A stretch of DNA of 64,000 nucleotides, taken from Bacteroidales bacterium (GTDB taxonomy: Bacteria; Bacteroidota; Bacteroidia; Bacteroidales; UBA3824). The translations under genes were made by a program, and so were the position numbers. Positions 1-8,140 of the stretch are shown here, one piece after another. Positions within the stretch are counted from its first letter, which is position 1. The number at the start of each line of letters is the position of its first letter. Location of the stretch: positions 1 to 64,000 of the forward strand of contig JAFPZK010000050.1 in NCBI GenBank assembly GCA_017417315.1, given 5' to 3'. The notes beneath the pieces were generated by a model. The model was given only the letters and a program-made list of their open reading frames with translations, was not told the origin of the DNA and searched no databases.

Positions 1-182
1 AGCCGTTTTTGCGTTTTTTAGCGTTAAAACTGCTTAAATATTTACATATCAATACTTTACACTATTTTCAAACAGAGGGGAAAAATTAAAAGCGGGGTGT
101 ATCAACTATGCCGATTTTTGAGTTTTGCAGCGTTTTTTATGTCGTTTAGGGGCTTTTTTGTGTGTCTGTACTCCAAAAAAAT

Positions 183-215
183 CGCCCTAACTTCGCCCTA
201 ACTCCGCCCTAACTG
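183..215. repeat. Three tandem 11-bp repeats
   Basis: The unit CGCCCTAACT plus one variable last base (T, C, G) occurs three times in exact tandem at 183, 194 and 205. Unit length is one helical turn, so a protein bound to each unit would sit on the same face of the DNA. Function unknown; a binding site for a recombination or regulatory protein is a guess. Confidence 0.7.
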
Positions 216-240
216 TTTTCACGGGGCAATTTTTCAGGCA

Positions 241-276
241 TAAAAAAACGCCGCCGGAAACCGTCCCGACGACGTT
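241..276 (-). terminator. Rho-independent terminator, minus strand
   Basis: On the minus strand an 11-bp stem (left arm 266-276, right arm 247-257, with two G-U wobbles) is followed by a run of seven T. The wobbles pair only in the minus-strand RNA, which fixes the direction. It would stop transcription coming from the HNH gene region. Confidence 0.6.
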
Positions 277-346
277 CTAAAATGCTAATAATCAAATCAA
301 TATCAAATCACCACACAATCACCGTATTTTGCTTCAAATCTCGGCA

Positions 347-368
347 AAAATCACCATAAAATCACCAT
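347..368. repeat. Two tandem 11-bp repeats
   Basis: AAAATCACCAT occurs twice in tandem (347-357 and 358-368). Related ATCACC words lie just before (around 306 and 318). The spacing is again 11 bp, like the set at 183-215. No function can be assigned. Confidence 0.6.
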
Positions 369-497
369 AAATGTACTTTTTGTTTTTGGCTATATAATTG
401 AGAATGAATAAGTTAATGATTCAGAAAATGGATTTTTTGTTTGGGGGAGAATAGCTGATTGGGGCGATAATGAGCAATTTGTAAACACAAACTTACA

Positions 498-521
498 AAA
501 GTGGTCGAATTTGACCACTTT
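498..521 (-). terminator. Hairpin downstream of the HNH patch
   Basis: AAAGTGGTC and GACCACTTT form a perfect 9-bp stem around a 6-nt loop. Read on the minus strand the stem ends in CTTTTGT, a weak T run, just after the stop of the gene ending at 560. Probably a terminator. Confidence 0.5.
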
Positions 522-559
522 AAATACAAAAACTGAAACAATCTGTTTCTAAATCGCAA

Positions 560-919
560 TTAGCAGAAATCATCAAATATATCTCCTCCTGTCCACTCTA
601 ATCCTTGTGCCATAATCAAAAAACGTTCTCCGCCTCTTTCGTCGAAATACGATCCATGATTTTCATGGGCAAATTTATCCCCACAAATGTAAATTTTGCA
701 GCATGCGGTTCGTTTTACATTGTTAGATTGTGTAACAACTCCAATTGCTTTGTCATCTTTGAACATAGCATAATCGACAATTGTGGATTCACCATAACAA
801 TTTTTGCTAAATACTTTCCCTTTTGATAGATTATCGTAGTATTCTTTCAAAGAGGAAGTCGTTTCAGGACAGAGTACAAATAATAATTTTCCTAAGGGTT
901 GCTTCGTTGTTGAGAGCAT
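560..919 (-). CDS. Small ORF, probably the shifted C-terminal part of the HNH gene
   Basis: A 119-residue reading frame of unknown family. It starts inside the end of the HNH gene (864-1244) in another frame, overlapping it by 56 nt. It has several Cys and aromatic residues but no motif I recognise. The HNH frame ends abruptly soon after the HNH motif while this frame continues with normal composition and no RBS of its own, so the two are more likely one gene split by a one-base frameshift than two genes. Alternatively it is a separate, translationally coupled protein. Confidence 0.45.
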   Translation of the reverse strand: MLSTTKQPLGKLLFVLCPETTSSLKEYYDNLSKGKVFSKNCYGESTIVDYAMFKDDKAIGVVTQSNNVKRTACCKIYICGDKFAHENHGSYFDERGGERFLIMAQGLEWTGGDIFDDFC

Positions 920-1244
920 TTTCTAATTTTGTAACCCATCGTAGATTTTCTGGGCGATTATTACAACGATTTGTGTCTTTGTGATCTACAACATAATCTT
1001 TATTCGGTGGGTCTCCAAGGAAAGCAAATGCTACAATTCGATGAACAGCTTCGCTAACGAACATCATATAACCTTTACTTGAATCTTTGTTACCGAAAGT
1101 CCACACCTCATCTTTTGGACGCTTTTTTTGACCATCTTTTTTATGGCGCATAATTGCTCCATTGTTGCGGACAGAATATACCTCTCCCTTATATTCGCAC
1201 CGAACTTCGCGGTCGAATACATCAATCGAAACTGTATGTACCAT
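864..1244 (-). CDS. HNH endonuclease (phage/homing type)
   Basis: A 126-aa protein of the small HNH family common in phages and mobile elements. Residues 67-77 (VHRIVAFAFLG) form the helix seen before the HNH fold. HKD at 88-90 and NNRPENLRWVT at 95-105 give the His, Asn and downstream Trp/Val of the motif. These enzymes nick or cut DNA with a metal ion. The ATG at 1244 lies 5 nt after the stop of the XRE-type gene, so the two are probably co-transcribed. The protein ends about 15 residues after the motif, where the frame is lost (see 560-919); it may be a disrupted gene. Confidence 0.75.
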   Translation of the reverse strand: MVHTVSIDVFDREVRCEYKGEVYSVRNNGAIMRHKKDGQKKRPKDEVWTFGNKDSSKGYMMFVSEAVHRIVAFAFLGDPPNKDYVVDHKDTNRCNNRPENLRWVTKLENALNNEATLRKIIICTLS

Positions 1245-1248
1245 ATTT

Positions 1249-1473
1249 TTATTTATTTGATGTGTTTGGAATCAAATCAAGATGAGCGTCAAGAATAACT
1301 GCAATACGCGAAAGAATATCTACGCCCGTAGAATATTTTCCTTGCTCAATTCGAGAGAGATTAGCAGCATCAATACCTGCCAAAAGAGCAAGGTCTCTTG
1401 CTTCCATCCTTTTTGCCTCGCGTAGTTCGCGAATGCGTCGTCCAATTCTAACACGCTCTCCTTGATAGAATTT
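1249..1473 (-). CDS. XRE-family helix-turn-helix protein, start unclear
   Basis: The minus strand reads an open frame of about 74 codons with a clear XRE/Cro DNA-binding fold: GRRIRELREAK, then DLALLAGIDAANLSRIEQGKY (helices 2 and 3), then a short tail. It has no normal start at the N-terminus: the frame is closed by TAA at 1474-1476, and the only ATG (at 1407) would remove helix 1. Dropping one base from the A run just upstream would join it to further codons, so a homopolymer frameshift or a rare start codon is likely. It precedes the HNH gene by 5 nt and lies beside a perfect 20-bp palindrome that could be its own operator. Confidence 0.65.
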   Translation of the reverse strand, partial: KFYQGERVRIGRRIRELREAKRMEARDLALLAGIDAANLSRIEQGKYSTGVDILSRIAVILDAHLDLIPNTSNK

Positions 1474-1481
1474 TTATTTTC

Positions 1482-1501
1482 AATTGGTAAATTTACCAAT
1501 T
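1482..1501. promoter_or_regulatory. Perfect 20-bp palindrome, possible XRE operator
   Basis: AATTGGTAAATTTACCAATT is fully self-complementary. It lies directly upstream of the XRE-type gene on the minus strand, the usual place for an autoregulatory operator bound by a dimer. Binding is inferred from position and symmetry only. Confidence 0.5.
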
Positions 1502-1540
1502 AATATTTTTGTTAAAAAATGCTAATTCTGATAATATCAA

Positions 1541-1568
1541 AAAAAAACCGCAGTTTCCTGCGGCTTTT
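1541..1568 (-). terminator. carB terminator
   Basis: CCGCAG (1548-1553) and CTGCGG (1558-1563) form a 6-bp GC-rich stem with a TTTC loop, extended by A-T pairs. On the minus strand it is followed by a long T run. It begins a few bases after the carB stop. Confidence 0.85.
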
Positions 1569-1571
1569 TCT

Positions 1572-4500
1572 CTAATACTCATTCCACGGTTTTATCTTCA
1601 ACTCTTTTACCGAATGTCTTGCAAACGCCGTACAGAACGCCGCCGCAAGCCGTGAGTTCGTCAAAAGCGGAATGTTGAAGTCTATTGCCATACGACGAAT
1701 CACATAATCTTTGTCCAACTCAGTCTTTGAAAGGTTTTTCGGTATGTTGATGACCAAATCTATTTTATGCTCCTTGATGTAATCCGCAATGTTCGGTTTG
1801 CGGTCGTCGTCAGGCCAATTAAGAGTGATGGTTTCAACACCGTTTTCGCGGAAAAAGTTCGACGTACCGCGCGTACAATAAATGTTGTAACCCTTCTCTA
1901 CCAATAATTTAACCGGCTCTAACAATGTGAGTTTGTCTTTCAACGGTCCTGACGAAACCAAAATGTTCTTTTTAGGAATCTTATTGCCGACCGAAACCAT
2001 CGCTTTCAAAATCGCTTCGTAATAATTCTCGCCCAAACAGCCGACCTCACCCGTTGAAGCCATTTCAACGCCTAAAACAGGGTCTGCCTTCGCTAAACGT
2101 GAGAACGAAAACTGAGGTGCTTTTATGCCGACATATTCCAAATCGAAAAGCGTTTTTGACGGCGGAGTAACTTTTATGCCGAGCATAATGTCCGTCGCAT
2201 ATTCTATAAAGTTGATTTTCAAGACTTTCGACACAAACGGGAACGAGCGTGAAGCCCTTAAATTCAATTCGATAACTTTGATGTCGTTGTCCTTTGCCAA
2301 AAACTGCATATTGAACGGTCCCGAAATCTCCAACGCTTTTGCTAACTTCTTAGCAATCTGCTTGATACGGCGGACGGTTTCAACGTAAAGTTTTTGCGGC
2401 GGAAACAACATCGTCGCATCGCCCGAATGAACGCCCGCAAATTCCTGATGCTCTGAAATCGCATAAAGAATTAACTCGCCGTCCTGCGCAACTGCGTCAA
2501 AATCAACCTCTTTCGCGTTTTCAATAAACTGCGTTACGACAACAGGATATTGTTTTGATACCGTTGCCGCAAGTTTTAAAAAGTGTTCCAACTCGGTTTT
2601 GTTGCTGACAACACTCATCGCTGCACCCGAAAGCACATAACTCGGACGAATGAGCAGAGGGAAACCTACTTCGTCAGCAAACGTCATAATGTCCTCTATT
2701 TGAGTGAGTTCTTTCCAACGTGGCTGGTCAATGCCGAACTTGTCGCAAAGTTCCGAAAATTTATTTCTGTCCTCGGCTTTGTCGATGTTAAGAGGCGACG
2801 TGCCAAGAACCGGGACGTTAACCTCATAAAGCCTCATAGCCAAGTTGTTAGGAATCTGACCACCCGTCGAAACAACTATTCCTTTCGGCAGTTCAAGGTC
2901 ATAAATGTCCAAAACTCTTTCAAACGACAACTCGTCAAAATAAAGTCTGTCGCAAGTGTCATAATCGGTAGAGACGGTTTCGGGATTGTAGTTAATCATA
3001 ATAGACCTCAAACCGCGCTTACGGATTGTGTTAATGGCATTTACGCCGCACCAGTCAAACTCAACCGAACTTCCGATACGGTATGCGCCCGAACCCAAAA
3101 CAATAACGGATTTTTGGTCGTTGAAAAATTCAATGTCGTGTTCAACGCCGTTGTAAGTAACGTAAAGATAATTGGTTTGAGCGGGATATTCAGCCGCCAA
3201 AGTGTCAATTTGCTTAATGAAAGGCGTGATTCCGCGCTGTTTACGGTAATTTCTTACCAACATCATGTCCGAAGTAATGTCGGTTTTTTGATGTTTGTAA
3301 ACGAGTTTTGCAATTTGAAAATCCGAAAATCCGGCTTTCTTAACCGTCAAAATAAAGTCGTCAGGAATTTCTTCCATCGAGTTATATTTTTTGAGTTCCT
3401 CGCCCAAATCGTAAATATGACGGAGTTTATACAAAAACCATTTGTCAATTTTGGTGAGGTCGTGAATTTTGTCAACAGAAAAACCGTCAGCAAAAGCGTC
3501 TGCAATCGCAAAAATTCTCATATCTGTCGGCTCGGTTAACTCTTTGTTAATGTTTTCGATATGTTTGTTTCCGATGAAACCGTGCATACCTTGACCAATC
3601 ATGCGGAGACCTTTCTGAATTGCTTCTTCAAACGTCCTGCCGATAGCCATAATTTCACCGACGGACTTCATTGCCGAACCGATTTCCTTGCTGACACCCA
3701 CAAATTTATTCAAGTCCCAACGCGGAATTTTCACAACGCAATAGTCCAAAGCGGGTTCAAAACAAGCGGTCGTAACTTTTGTAACGGTGTTTTTAAGTTC
3801 GTGGAGACCGTAACCGAGACCGAGTTTTGCGGCAACGAATGCAAGCGGATAACCCGTCGCCTTAGAAGCCAAAGCCGAAGAACGCGACAAACGTGCATTA
3901 ACTTCGATAACGCGGTAATCTTCGGAGTTCGGGTCGAGAGCGTACTGAACGTTACATTCGCCGACGATTCCGATGTGACGGATAATTTTTATTGCTATTT
4001 CTCTGAGTTTGTGAAATTCTGAATTGGTGAGGGTTTGAGAGGGGGCGACAACGATACTTTCGCCGGTATGGATTCCGAGCGGGTCGAAATTTTCCATGTT
4101 GCAGACCGTGATACAGTTGTCGTAACGGTCGCGGACAACTTCGTATTCGATTTCTTTCCAGCCTTTGAGGGATTTTTCCACCAAGACCTGATTTGAATAC
4201 GTGAAGGCTTTTGAGGCTAATGTTTTTAACTCTTCGTCATTGTTACAAAAACCTGAGCCGAGACCGCCGAGAGCATACGCCGCGCGGAGGATAACGGGAT
4301 AGCCGAGTTCGTTAGCGGCTTTGAGGGCTTCGTCAACGGTTTCAGTGGCGTGGGATTTGGTGAAATTGACGTTGATTTCGGCGAGTTTTTGGTTAAAGAT
4401 GTCGCGGTCTTCGGTGTCGATAATTGCTTCGACGGGTGTTCCGACGACTTTGACGTTATACTTTTCCAAAATGCCTTGTTTGTGAAGCGCAACGCCGCAG

Positions 4501-4787
4501 TTGAGAGCGGTTTGACCACCGAAAGCAAGGAGAATGCCGTCAGGACGTTCTTTTTCGATGACTTTTTCAACAAATTCGGGGGTAACGGGCAGAAAATAGA
4601 TTTTGTCTGCGACGTTTTCCGAGGTTTGAACCGTTGCGATATTGGGGTTCACCAAAACGGTTTCGATACCCTCTTCTCTGAGGGCTTTGAGAGCCTGCGA
4701 GCCTGAATAGTCGAATTCGCCCGCCTCTCCGATTTTCAACGCTCCCGAACCAAGGAGCAACACTTTGTGTATGTCGTTAAATTTCAT
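1572..4787 (-). CDS. carB: Carbamoyl-phosphate synthase, large subunit
   Basis: 1071 aa, close to the 1073 aa of the E. coli protein. The enzyme makes carbamoyl phosphate from bicarbonate, ammonia (from glutamine via CarA) and two ATP, for pyrimidine and arginine synthesis. Both ATP-grasp halves are visible: the N-terminal half opens with GSGALKIGEAGEFDYSG and the second with VLGSGAYRIGSSVEFDWCG near residue 570; the last roughly 140 residues are the MGS-like allosteric domain. carA is not adjacent. A promoter and a terminator frame it as a single-gene unit. Confidence 0.97.
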   Translation of the reverse strand: MKFNDIHKVLLLGSGALKIGEAGEFDYSGSQALKALREEGIETVLVNPNIATVQTSENVADKIYFLPVTPEFVEKVIEKERPDGILLAFGGQTALNCGVALHKQGILEKYNVKVVGTPVEAIIDTEDRDIFNQKLAEINVNFTKSHATETVDEALKAANELGYPVILRAAYALGGLGSGFCNNDEELKTLASKAFTYSNQVLVEKSLKGWKEIEYEVVRDRYDNCITVCNMENFDPLGIHTGESIVVAPSQTLTNSEFHKLREIAIKIIRHIGIVGECNVQYALDPNSEDYRVIEVNARLSRSSALASKATGYPLAFVAAKLGLGYGLHELKNTVTKVTTACFEPALDYCVVKIPRWDLNKFVGVSKEIGSAMKSVGEIMAIGRTFEEAIQKGLRMIGQGMHGFIGNKHIENINKELTEPTDMRIFAIADAFADGFSVDKIHDLTKIDKWFLYKLRHIYDLGEELKKYNSMEEIPDDFILTVKKAGFSDFQIAKLVYKHQKTDITSDMMLVRNYRKQRGITPFIKQIDTLAAEYPAQTNYLYVTYNGVEHDIEFFNDQKSVIVLGSGAYRIGSSVEFDWCGVNAINTIRKRGLRSIMINYNPETVSTDYDTCDRLYFDELSFERVLDIYDLELPKGIVVSTGGQIPNNLAMRLYEVNVPVLGTSPLNIDKAEDRNKFSELCDKFGIDQPRWKELTQIEDIMTFADEVGFPLLIRPSYVLSGAAMSVVSNKTELEHFLKLAATVSKQYPVVVTQFIENAKEVDFDAVAQDGELILYAISEHQEFAGVHSGDATMLFPPQKLYVETVRRIKQIAKKLAKALEISGPFNMQFLAKDNDIKVIELNLRASRSFPFVSKVLKINFIEYATDIMLGIKVTPPSKTLFDLEYVGIKAPQFSFSRLAKADPVLGVEMASTGEVGCLGENYYEAILKAMVSVGNKIPKKNILVSSGPLKDKLTLLEPVKLLVEKGYNIYCTRGTSNFFRENGVETITLNWPDDDRKPNIADYIKEHKIDLVINIPKNLSKTELDKDYVIRRMAIDFNIPLLTNSRLAAAFCTAFARHSVKELKIKPWNEY

Positions 4788-4812
4788 GATCGCTTGCTAT
4801 AACTTTGCGCCG

Positions 4813-4820
4813 CAAAGATA
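4813..4820 (-). promoter_or_regulatory. -7 box of the carB promoter
   Basis: Minus strand TATCTTTG fits the Bacteroidota -7 consensus TAnnTTTG, 26 nt before the carB ATG. No good TTTG is seen at the -33 position. Confidence 0.6.
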
Positions 4821-4888
4821 AAATTTTTTTGCGAAAAATGAAAGAAAGATTTTACGTAAAAAATGGTAGGAAAGTTTAAGTCTTCATT

Positions 4889-5311
4889 TTACAGTGAGTA
4901 CGGGATTATCTTCTGTTCAACTTCTAACATCGTATTTTCAAAACACTGTTTTTTTAATTGACATTCCCAAATAACAATAACTTGCCATCCGCTTTTTTGA
5001 AGACTTTCGTGGTTTATTTTGTCGCGTTCTATATTGCCCTGAATTTTCTTCGACCAAAACTCTTGGTTCGTTTCAGGCAAATGCGCTTTTTTGCAATTTT
5101 CGTGTCCGTGCCAAAAGCAACCGTTTATAAAAATAACGGTATGAAATTTTCTAAGAACAATATCGGGACAGCCTTGAATACTTTTATCATTCAATCTGTA
5201 ACGAAACCCACGTTGCCATAACCATTTACGGACTTTTAATTCCGGTTTTGTACCACGGTTGCGTACATTGGACATATTTTTATGACGTTGTTCCGGTGTT
5301 AATCTGTCCAT
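4889..5311 (-). CDS. vsr: Very short patch repair endonuclease Vsr
   Basis: 140 aa, normal for the family. Vsr nicks 5' of the T in T:G mismatches that arise when 5-methylcytosine deaminates at a methyltransferase target, starting repair back to C:G. The N-terminal MSNVRNRGTKPELKVRKWL is typical. PDIV (Asp50) supplies the catalytic acid, and the NGCFWHGHENC block (residues 63-73) holds active-site His and zinc ligands. Its ATG overlaps the stop of the upstream restriction gene as TAATG, so it is translated from the same message. Its place beside a C5-methyltransferase explains the job: repairing the mutation hot spots that enzyme creates. Confidence 0.95.
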   Translation of the reverse strand: MDRLTPEQRHKNMSNVRNRGTKPELKVRKWLWQRGFRYRLNDKSIQGCPDIVLRKFHTVIFINGCFWHGHENCKKAHLPETNQEFWSKKIQGNIERDKINHESLQKSGWQVIVIWECQLKKQCFENTMLEVEQKIIPYSL

Positions 5312-6393
5312 TACTTTTTGAACCTAATTTGTAAATTCAATTTCATATAAACTTCCCCGTCATTACCACGGTACAATGAACCGAAATGATAGCGATCCCG
5401 ACTTGCACGTTCAAAGCGTGTATTGTTGTAAAGATAATCTTCTACTTCATTGCGGTTATAAAAATGGTAACAAACTATATCGCCGTCCTTTTTTACAACA
5501 AGATAGCCGCCGTTGGCATCATAACGCCCCGTCCATTCTTTTGCAGGTGTCATACCGAGTGCAGCATCAAGCAAAAGAACTTTCATCTTGTGTTCGTAAA
5601 AAGCCACAACATTACTTCCTGTAAATTGAAACGGATTTTGATTGGCAACCGTTTCAACGGCATTTTTTATTGATGAAGTAGAATTTGGCAAATTGTCGCA
5701 AATCAGGCACTGTGCTATAAACTGCGGCATACAAGTATCAAGAAACAAAAGATTGTTTCTGAATGTATTATGTTCAATGTTTGAATATTCTAAACCGTAT
5801 CCACGTTCAATCAACGTTCCCATCCTCGGCAGATGGTCTACAATGCCGTTAATTTCAGACAATTCGTTGTCAGACATTGATTTATTGATAATATGATAGC
5901 AAATATTGGTGGCTTCCCCTGCGTTAAGAAGTGTAGACGGACTGCCAAGTTGCGACTTTATGCTGAACCCTAACAACGGTGTCATATTAGTCCGCAAATC
6001 ATGGATAATTATATGAATATCAGATTTGTCTTTTGATGGTGCTTTTATCTTGGAACAGCCGATTTGTCCCATAAATGTTTCTGTATCAGGAATTGGAAAC
6101 GCACGACTGCCGCCTGACCTTATTTCGTTTAATAGCGACGATGATTCGTTTAAAAATTTTTGCATCGGAATACGCAAATATTCCGTTCCATTTTCGTCAA
6201 TAACAACGATATTATGCTCAATATCAGGCTTATACTCGTATTTTTTACTCTCTTCGCGGATGACATTTATGATTGGATAATACAGATCCATTTTATTGAG
6301 ATTTGCATCACCTGCATATACTTTGCCTTCCCCAAGCAAGCGGAAAAGTGTATAAATTTCGCTCCATTCACCTTTGTTGCCTGTTATTGCCAT
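5311..6393 (-). CDS. HpaII-family type II restriction endonuclease
   Basis: 360 aa, near the size of R.HpaII. The N-terminal block (GEWSEIYTLFRLLGEGKVYAGDANL) and the internal stretch with SDIHIIIHD and GFSIKSQLG (about residues 125-150) match my recollection of the HpaII family, which cuts CCGG; the D...SIKSQ pattern would be the PD-(D/E)xK-like metal site. The target is inferred from family only. The gene lies between the methyltransferase (8-nt gap) and vsr (1-nt overlap), so all three form one operon. Ordering methyltransferase first protects the host before the nuclease appears. Confidence 0.85.
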   Translation of the reverse strand: MAITGNKGEWSEIYTLFRLLGEGKVYAGDANLNKMDLYYPIINVIREESKKYEYKPDIEHNIVVIDENGTEYLRIPMQKFLNESSSLLNEIRSGGSRAFPIPDTETFMGQIGCSKIKAPSKDKSDIHIIIHDLRTNMTPLLGFSIKSQLGSPSTLLNAGEATNICYHIINKSMSDNELSEINGIVDHLPRMGTLIERGYGLEYSNIEHNTFRNNLLFLDTCMPQFIAQCLICDNLPNSTSSIKNAVETVANQNPFQFTGSNVVAFYEHKMKVLLLDAALGMTPAKEWTGRYDANGGYLVVKKDGDIVCYHFYNRNEVEDYLYNNTRFERASRDRYHFGSLYRGNDGEVYMKLNLQIRFKK

Positions 6394-6400
6394 ATCCGAT

Positions 6401-7708
6401 TCAAATTAAATTTAACATCTGTAATTCTTTTTCAGCCGTTGCCTGAATAGCAGGTATAGCCACGGAATTGCCAAATTGTTTATAGGCGGAGGCATCAGCA
6501 ACGGCGATTTTAAATTCATCGGGAAAGCCTTGCAACCTTGCCCACTCGCGGGGAGTCATTTTACGGATTCCGTCCCTATTAACTTCGCCTTTAATGTGTG
6601 TTACAGGAGTAAAATTTGTTAATCTTTTATCTATTAGCAAATTACACTCCCTACCCATGCCTCCGACGACTATTGCATTAGCCACTCCGTCAATATCAAT
6701 TATTTTATAACCGAATCCGTGTCCGGCTGCTTCGTGGCGTGCTTTGTGCCTGATTAATGTTTCTAAATATGTCGTTGAAAGGTAATATTTTACAGAAACT
6801 TCATTTTTCTCCATAACATCACGGAATTTCGGTCTGTTTTCTCCCGTTGAAAACGGTTCGGGATAATGAAAATCTTCAATATTAATTTTAAGGTCTTTGC
6901 GAAAACCTATAATATAGATTCGCTCACGGTGTTGTGGAACTCCGTAATCCATTGCGTTAAGTATTTGCGGCGGAACGACATCATATCCGGCATCATCAAG
7001 ATGTTTGAGGATAGTTTTCAAGGTGCGCCCTTTGTCGTGAATCGCAAGACCTTTAACATTTTCCAAGAAAAAAGCCTTAGGCTGATGCCTGCGCAAAATT
7101 TCCTCAATTTCAAAAAATAAAGTACCGCGTGTTTCGTCTTGAAAACCCAACCGCCTTCCTGCAAGCGAAAATGCCTGACAAGGAAAACCTCCGCATAAAA
7201 TATCAAAATCCTTTGGAATATAACTTTTAGTAGATTCTTTTGTAATATCACCAAAAGGGACTTCGCCGAAATTTGCGAAATACGTTTCTTGTGCTTTCGG
7301 GTCAAACTCGGAAGAATAAACACATTTACCTCCGAGATTTTGCATGGCAATTCTAAAACCTCCGATGCCAGCAAAAAGGTCAATAAATGTGAATTTAGGT
7401 TTTTCAGGAGCGGGAAACGGAACAGAAAAGAATTCATCAAATAAACTGCATTGTGCAGGATTTTCAGCAATTCTCCATAAATCATCATCAGAAAGATCGC
7501 TTTCGCTTTGACGTTTTTTCTTTCGGAAAAGAAACTCTCTAACTGCGGGAATAATTTCACTTTTCCAATTTTCCGATTCCATACCGTGGAAATAGTGGCT
7601 TAATACCGCAATTTGATTTTGATATGAAGTTTCACCGTAAATTTTTATTCCGTCTTTTGTAATTTCTTCCGGGAAATCAACAATACTGCATTTTTTTAAT
7701 TCAGTCAA
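6401..7708 (-). CDS. DNA (cytosine-5) methyltransferase
   Basis: 435 aa. It methylates cytosine in the site cut by the neighbouring HpaII-type enzyme. Conserved motifs are in order: I at 108-118 (TFIDLFAGIGG), IV with the catalytic Cys in GGFPCQAFS (about 173-181), VI ENVKG (216-220), VIII QHRERIYIIG (259-268) and X near 412-425 (QFGNSVAIPAI). The first 100 residues are an extension before the catalytic domain, as in some type II enzymes. Start at the ATG at 7708. The nearest upstream promoter is the repeat leader at about 8094, more than 300 nt away across a structured non-coding region. Confidence 0.95.
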   Translation of the reverse strand: MTELKKCSIVDFPEEITKDGIKIYGETSYQNQIAVLSHYFHGMESENWKSEIIPAVREFLFRKKKRQSESDLSDDDLWRIAENPAQCSLFDEFFSVPFPAPEKPKFTFIDLFAGIGGFRIAMQNLGGKCVYSSEFDPKAQETYFANFGEVPFGDITKESTKSYIPKDFDILCGGFPCQAFSLAGRRLGFQDETRGTLFFEIEEILRRHQPKAFFLENVKGLAIHDKGRTLKTILKHLDDAGYDVVPPQILNAMDYGVPQHRERIYIIGFRKDLKINIEDFHYPEPFSTGENRPKFRDVMEKNEVSVKYYLSTTYLETLIRHKARHEAAGHGFGYKIIDIDGVANAIVVGGMGRECNLLIDKRLTNFTPVTHIKGEVNRDGIRKMTPREWARLQGFPDEFKIAVADASAYKQFGNSVAIPAIQATAEKELQMLNLI

Positions 7709-7784
7709 CTTTGTGTATACTTTATTTTCCCGTCAATGCATCCTTAAAACGGAGTAGTTTTTGTATATTTTAGTTTAACCGCAT

Positions 7785-8101
7785 AAAAAAAGCGTGGATG
7801 CTTTAACTTCCGTCTGTTCAAAATTCAAGGTCTTAGGAAACCCAACACAACGAACAAACAGAATCACACCACGCTTTATAGTATATATACACCCATAAAG
7901 TGTGCGAAAGGGCATAATACACCCTTGGCACACTACGGGAATGTAAATACACAACCCGTGGCGTCCTTTCTGCATTTGTTTTTGTTCGTGTTTCAAAAGT
8001 TCCTAAGTTCTGAATTTTCAAAAACAAAGCGCAAGTAACGCCTTTCAATATGTAGTTGCCCGCCGCCGAGTATGTAGGGTGGCGATGCAAGGGCAAAGGT
8101 A
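7785..8101 (-). ncRNA. Structured non-coding RNA candidate or long 5' leader
   Basis: No credible gene lies in this 400-nt gap. On the minus strand a -7 box TACCTTTG (8094-8101) is followed by the repeated leader and then by dense inverted repeats. A hairpin pairs 7900-7905 plus 7908-7912 with 7922-7926 plus 7928-7933. An outer imperfect stem pairs about 7819-7836 with 8001-8017. Near the 3' end AAAGCGTGG pairs with CCACGCTTT, and the second arm runs straight into T residues (about 7785-7795), like a terminator. This suggests a discrete RNA of about 310 nt or a riboregulated leader of the methyltransferase operon. It matches no RNA family I can name. Confidence 0.4.
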
Positions 8102-8110
8102 AGGATTTTT
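8025..8110 (-). repeat. Shared leader repeat, copy 1
   Basis: First of three related copies, each a promoter plus leader on the minus strand. Order in the transcript: -7 box (8094-8101), hairpin with TTGC (8087-8090) pairing 8056-8059 and CGCC (8081-8084) pairing 8064-8067, then an invariant 20-nt core. Plus-strand core: CGCCTTTCAATATGTAGTTG. It lies upstream of the methyltransferase operon. Confidence 0.8.
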
Positions 8111-8140
8111 TTTGAAAAAAATATTATTCGTCCTGATTTT

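Larger units (their letters stand above)
1..559. other. Non-coding stretch with short direct repeats and hairpins
   Basis: No convincing gene is visible. The stretch holds three 11-bp direct repeats, two further 11-bp repeats and two hairpins that look like minus-strand terminators (each listed separately). Repeat-rich non-coding DNA beside a small phage-like gene patch resembles the flank of a mobile element, but no integrase or element end is seen, so that is inference. Confidence 0.5.

Noticed and set aside
2583..3539. 318-codon open frame on the plus strand
   Set aside because: It lies wholly opposite carB, has no recognisable domain and reads as the antisense of a well-conserved enzyme.
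7775..8096. Two overlapping small frames in the methyltransferase leader
   Set aside because: They run through the repeat leader and its hairpins in different frames, and have no RBS; the region is better explained as structured RNA.
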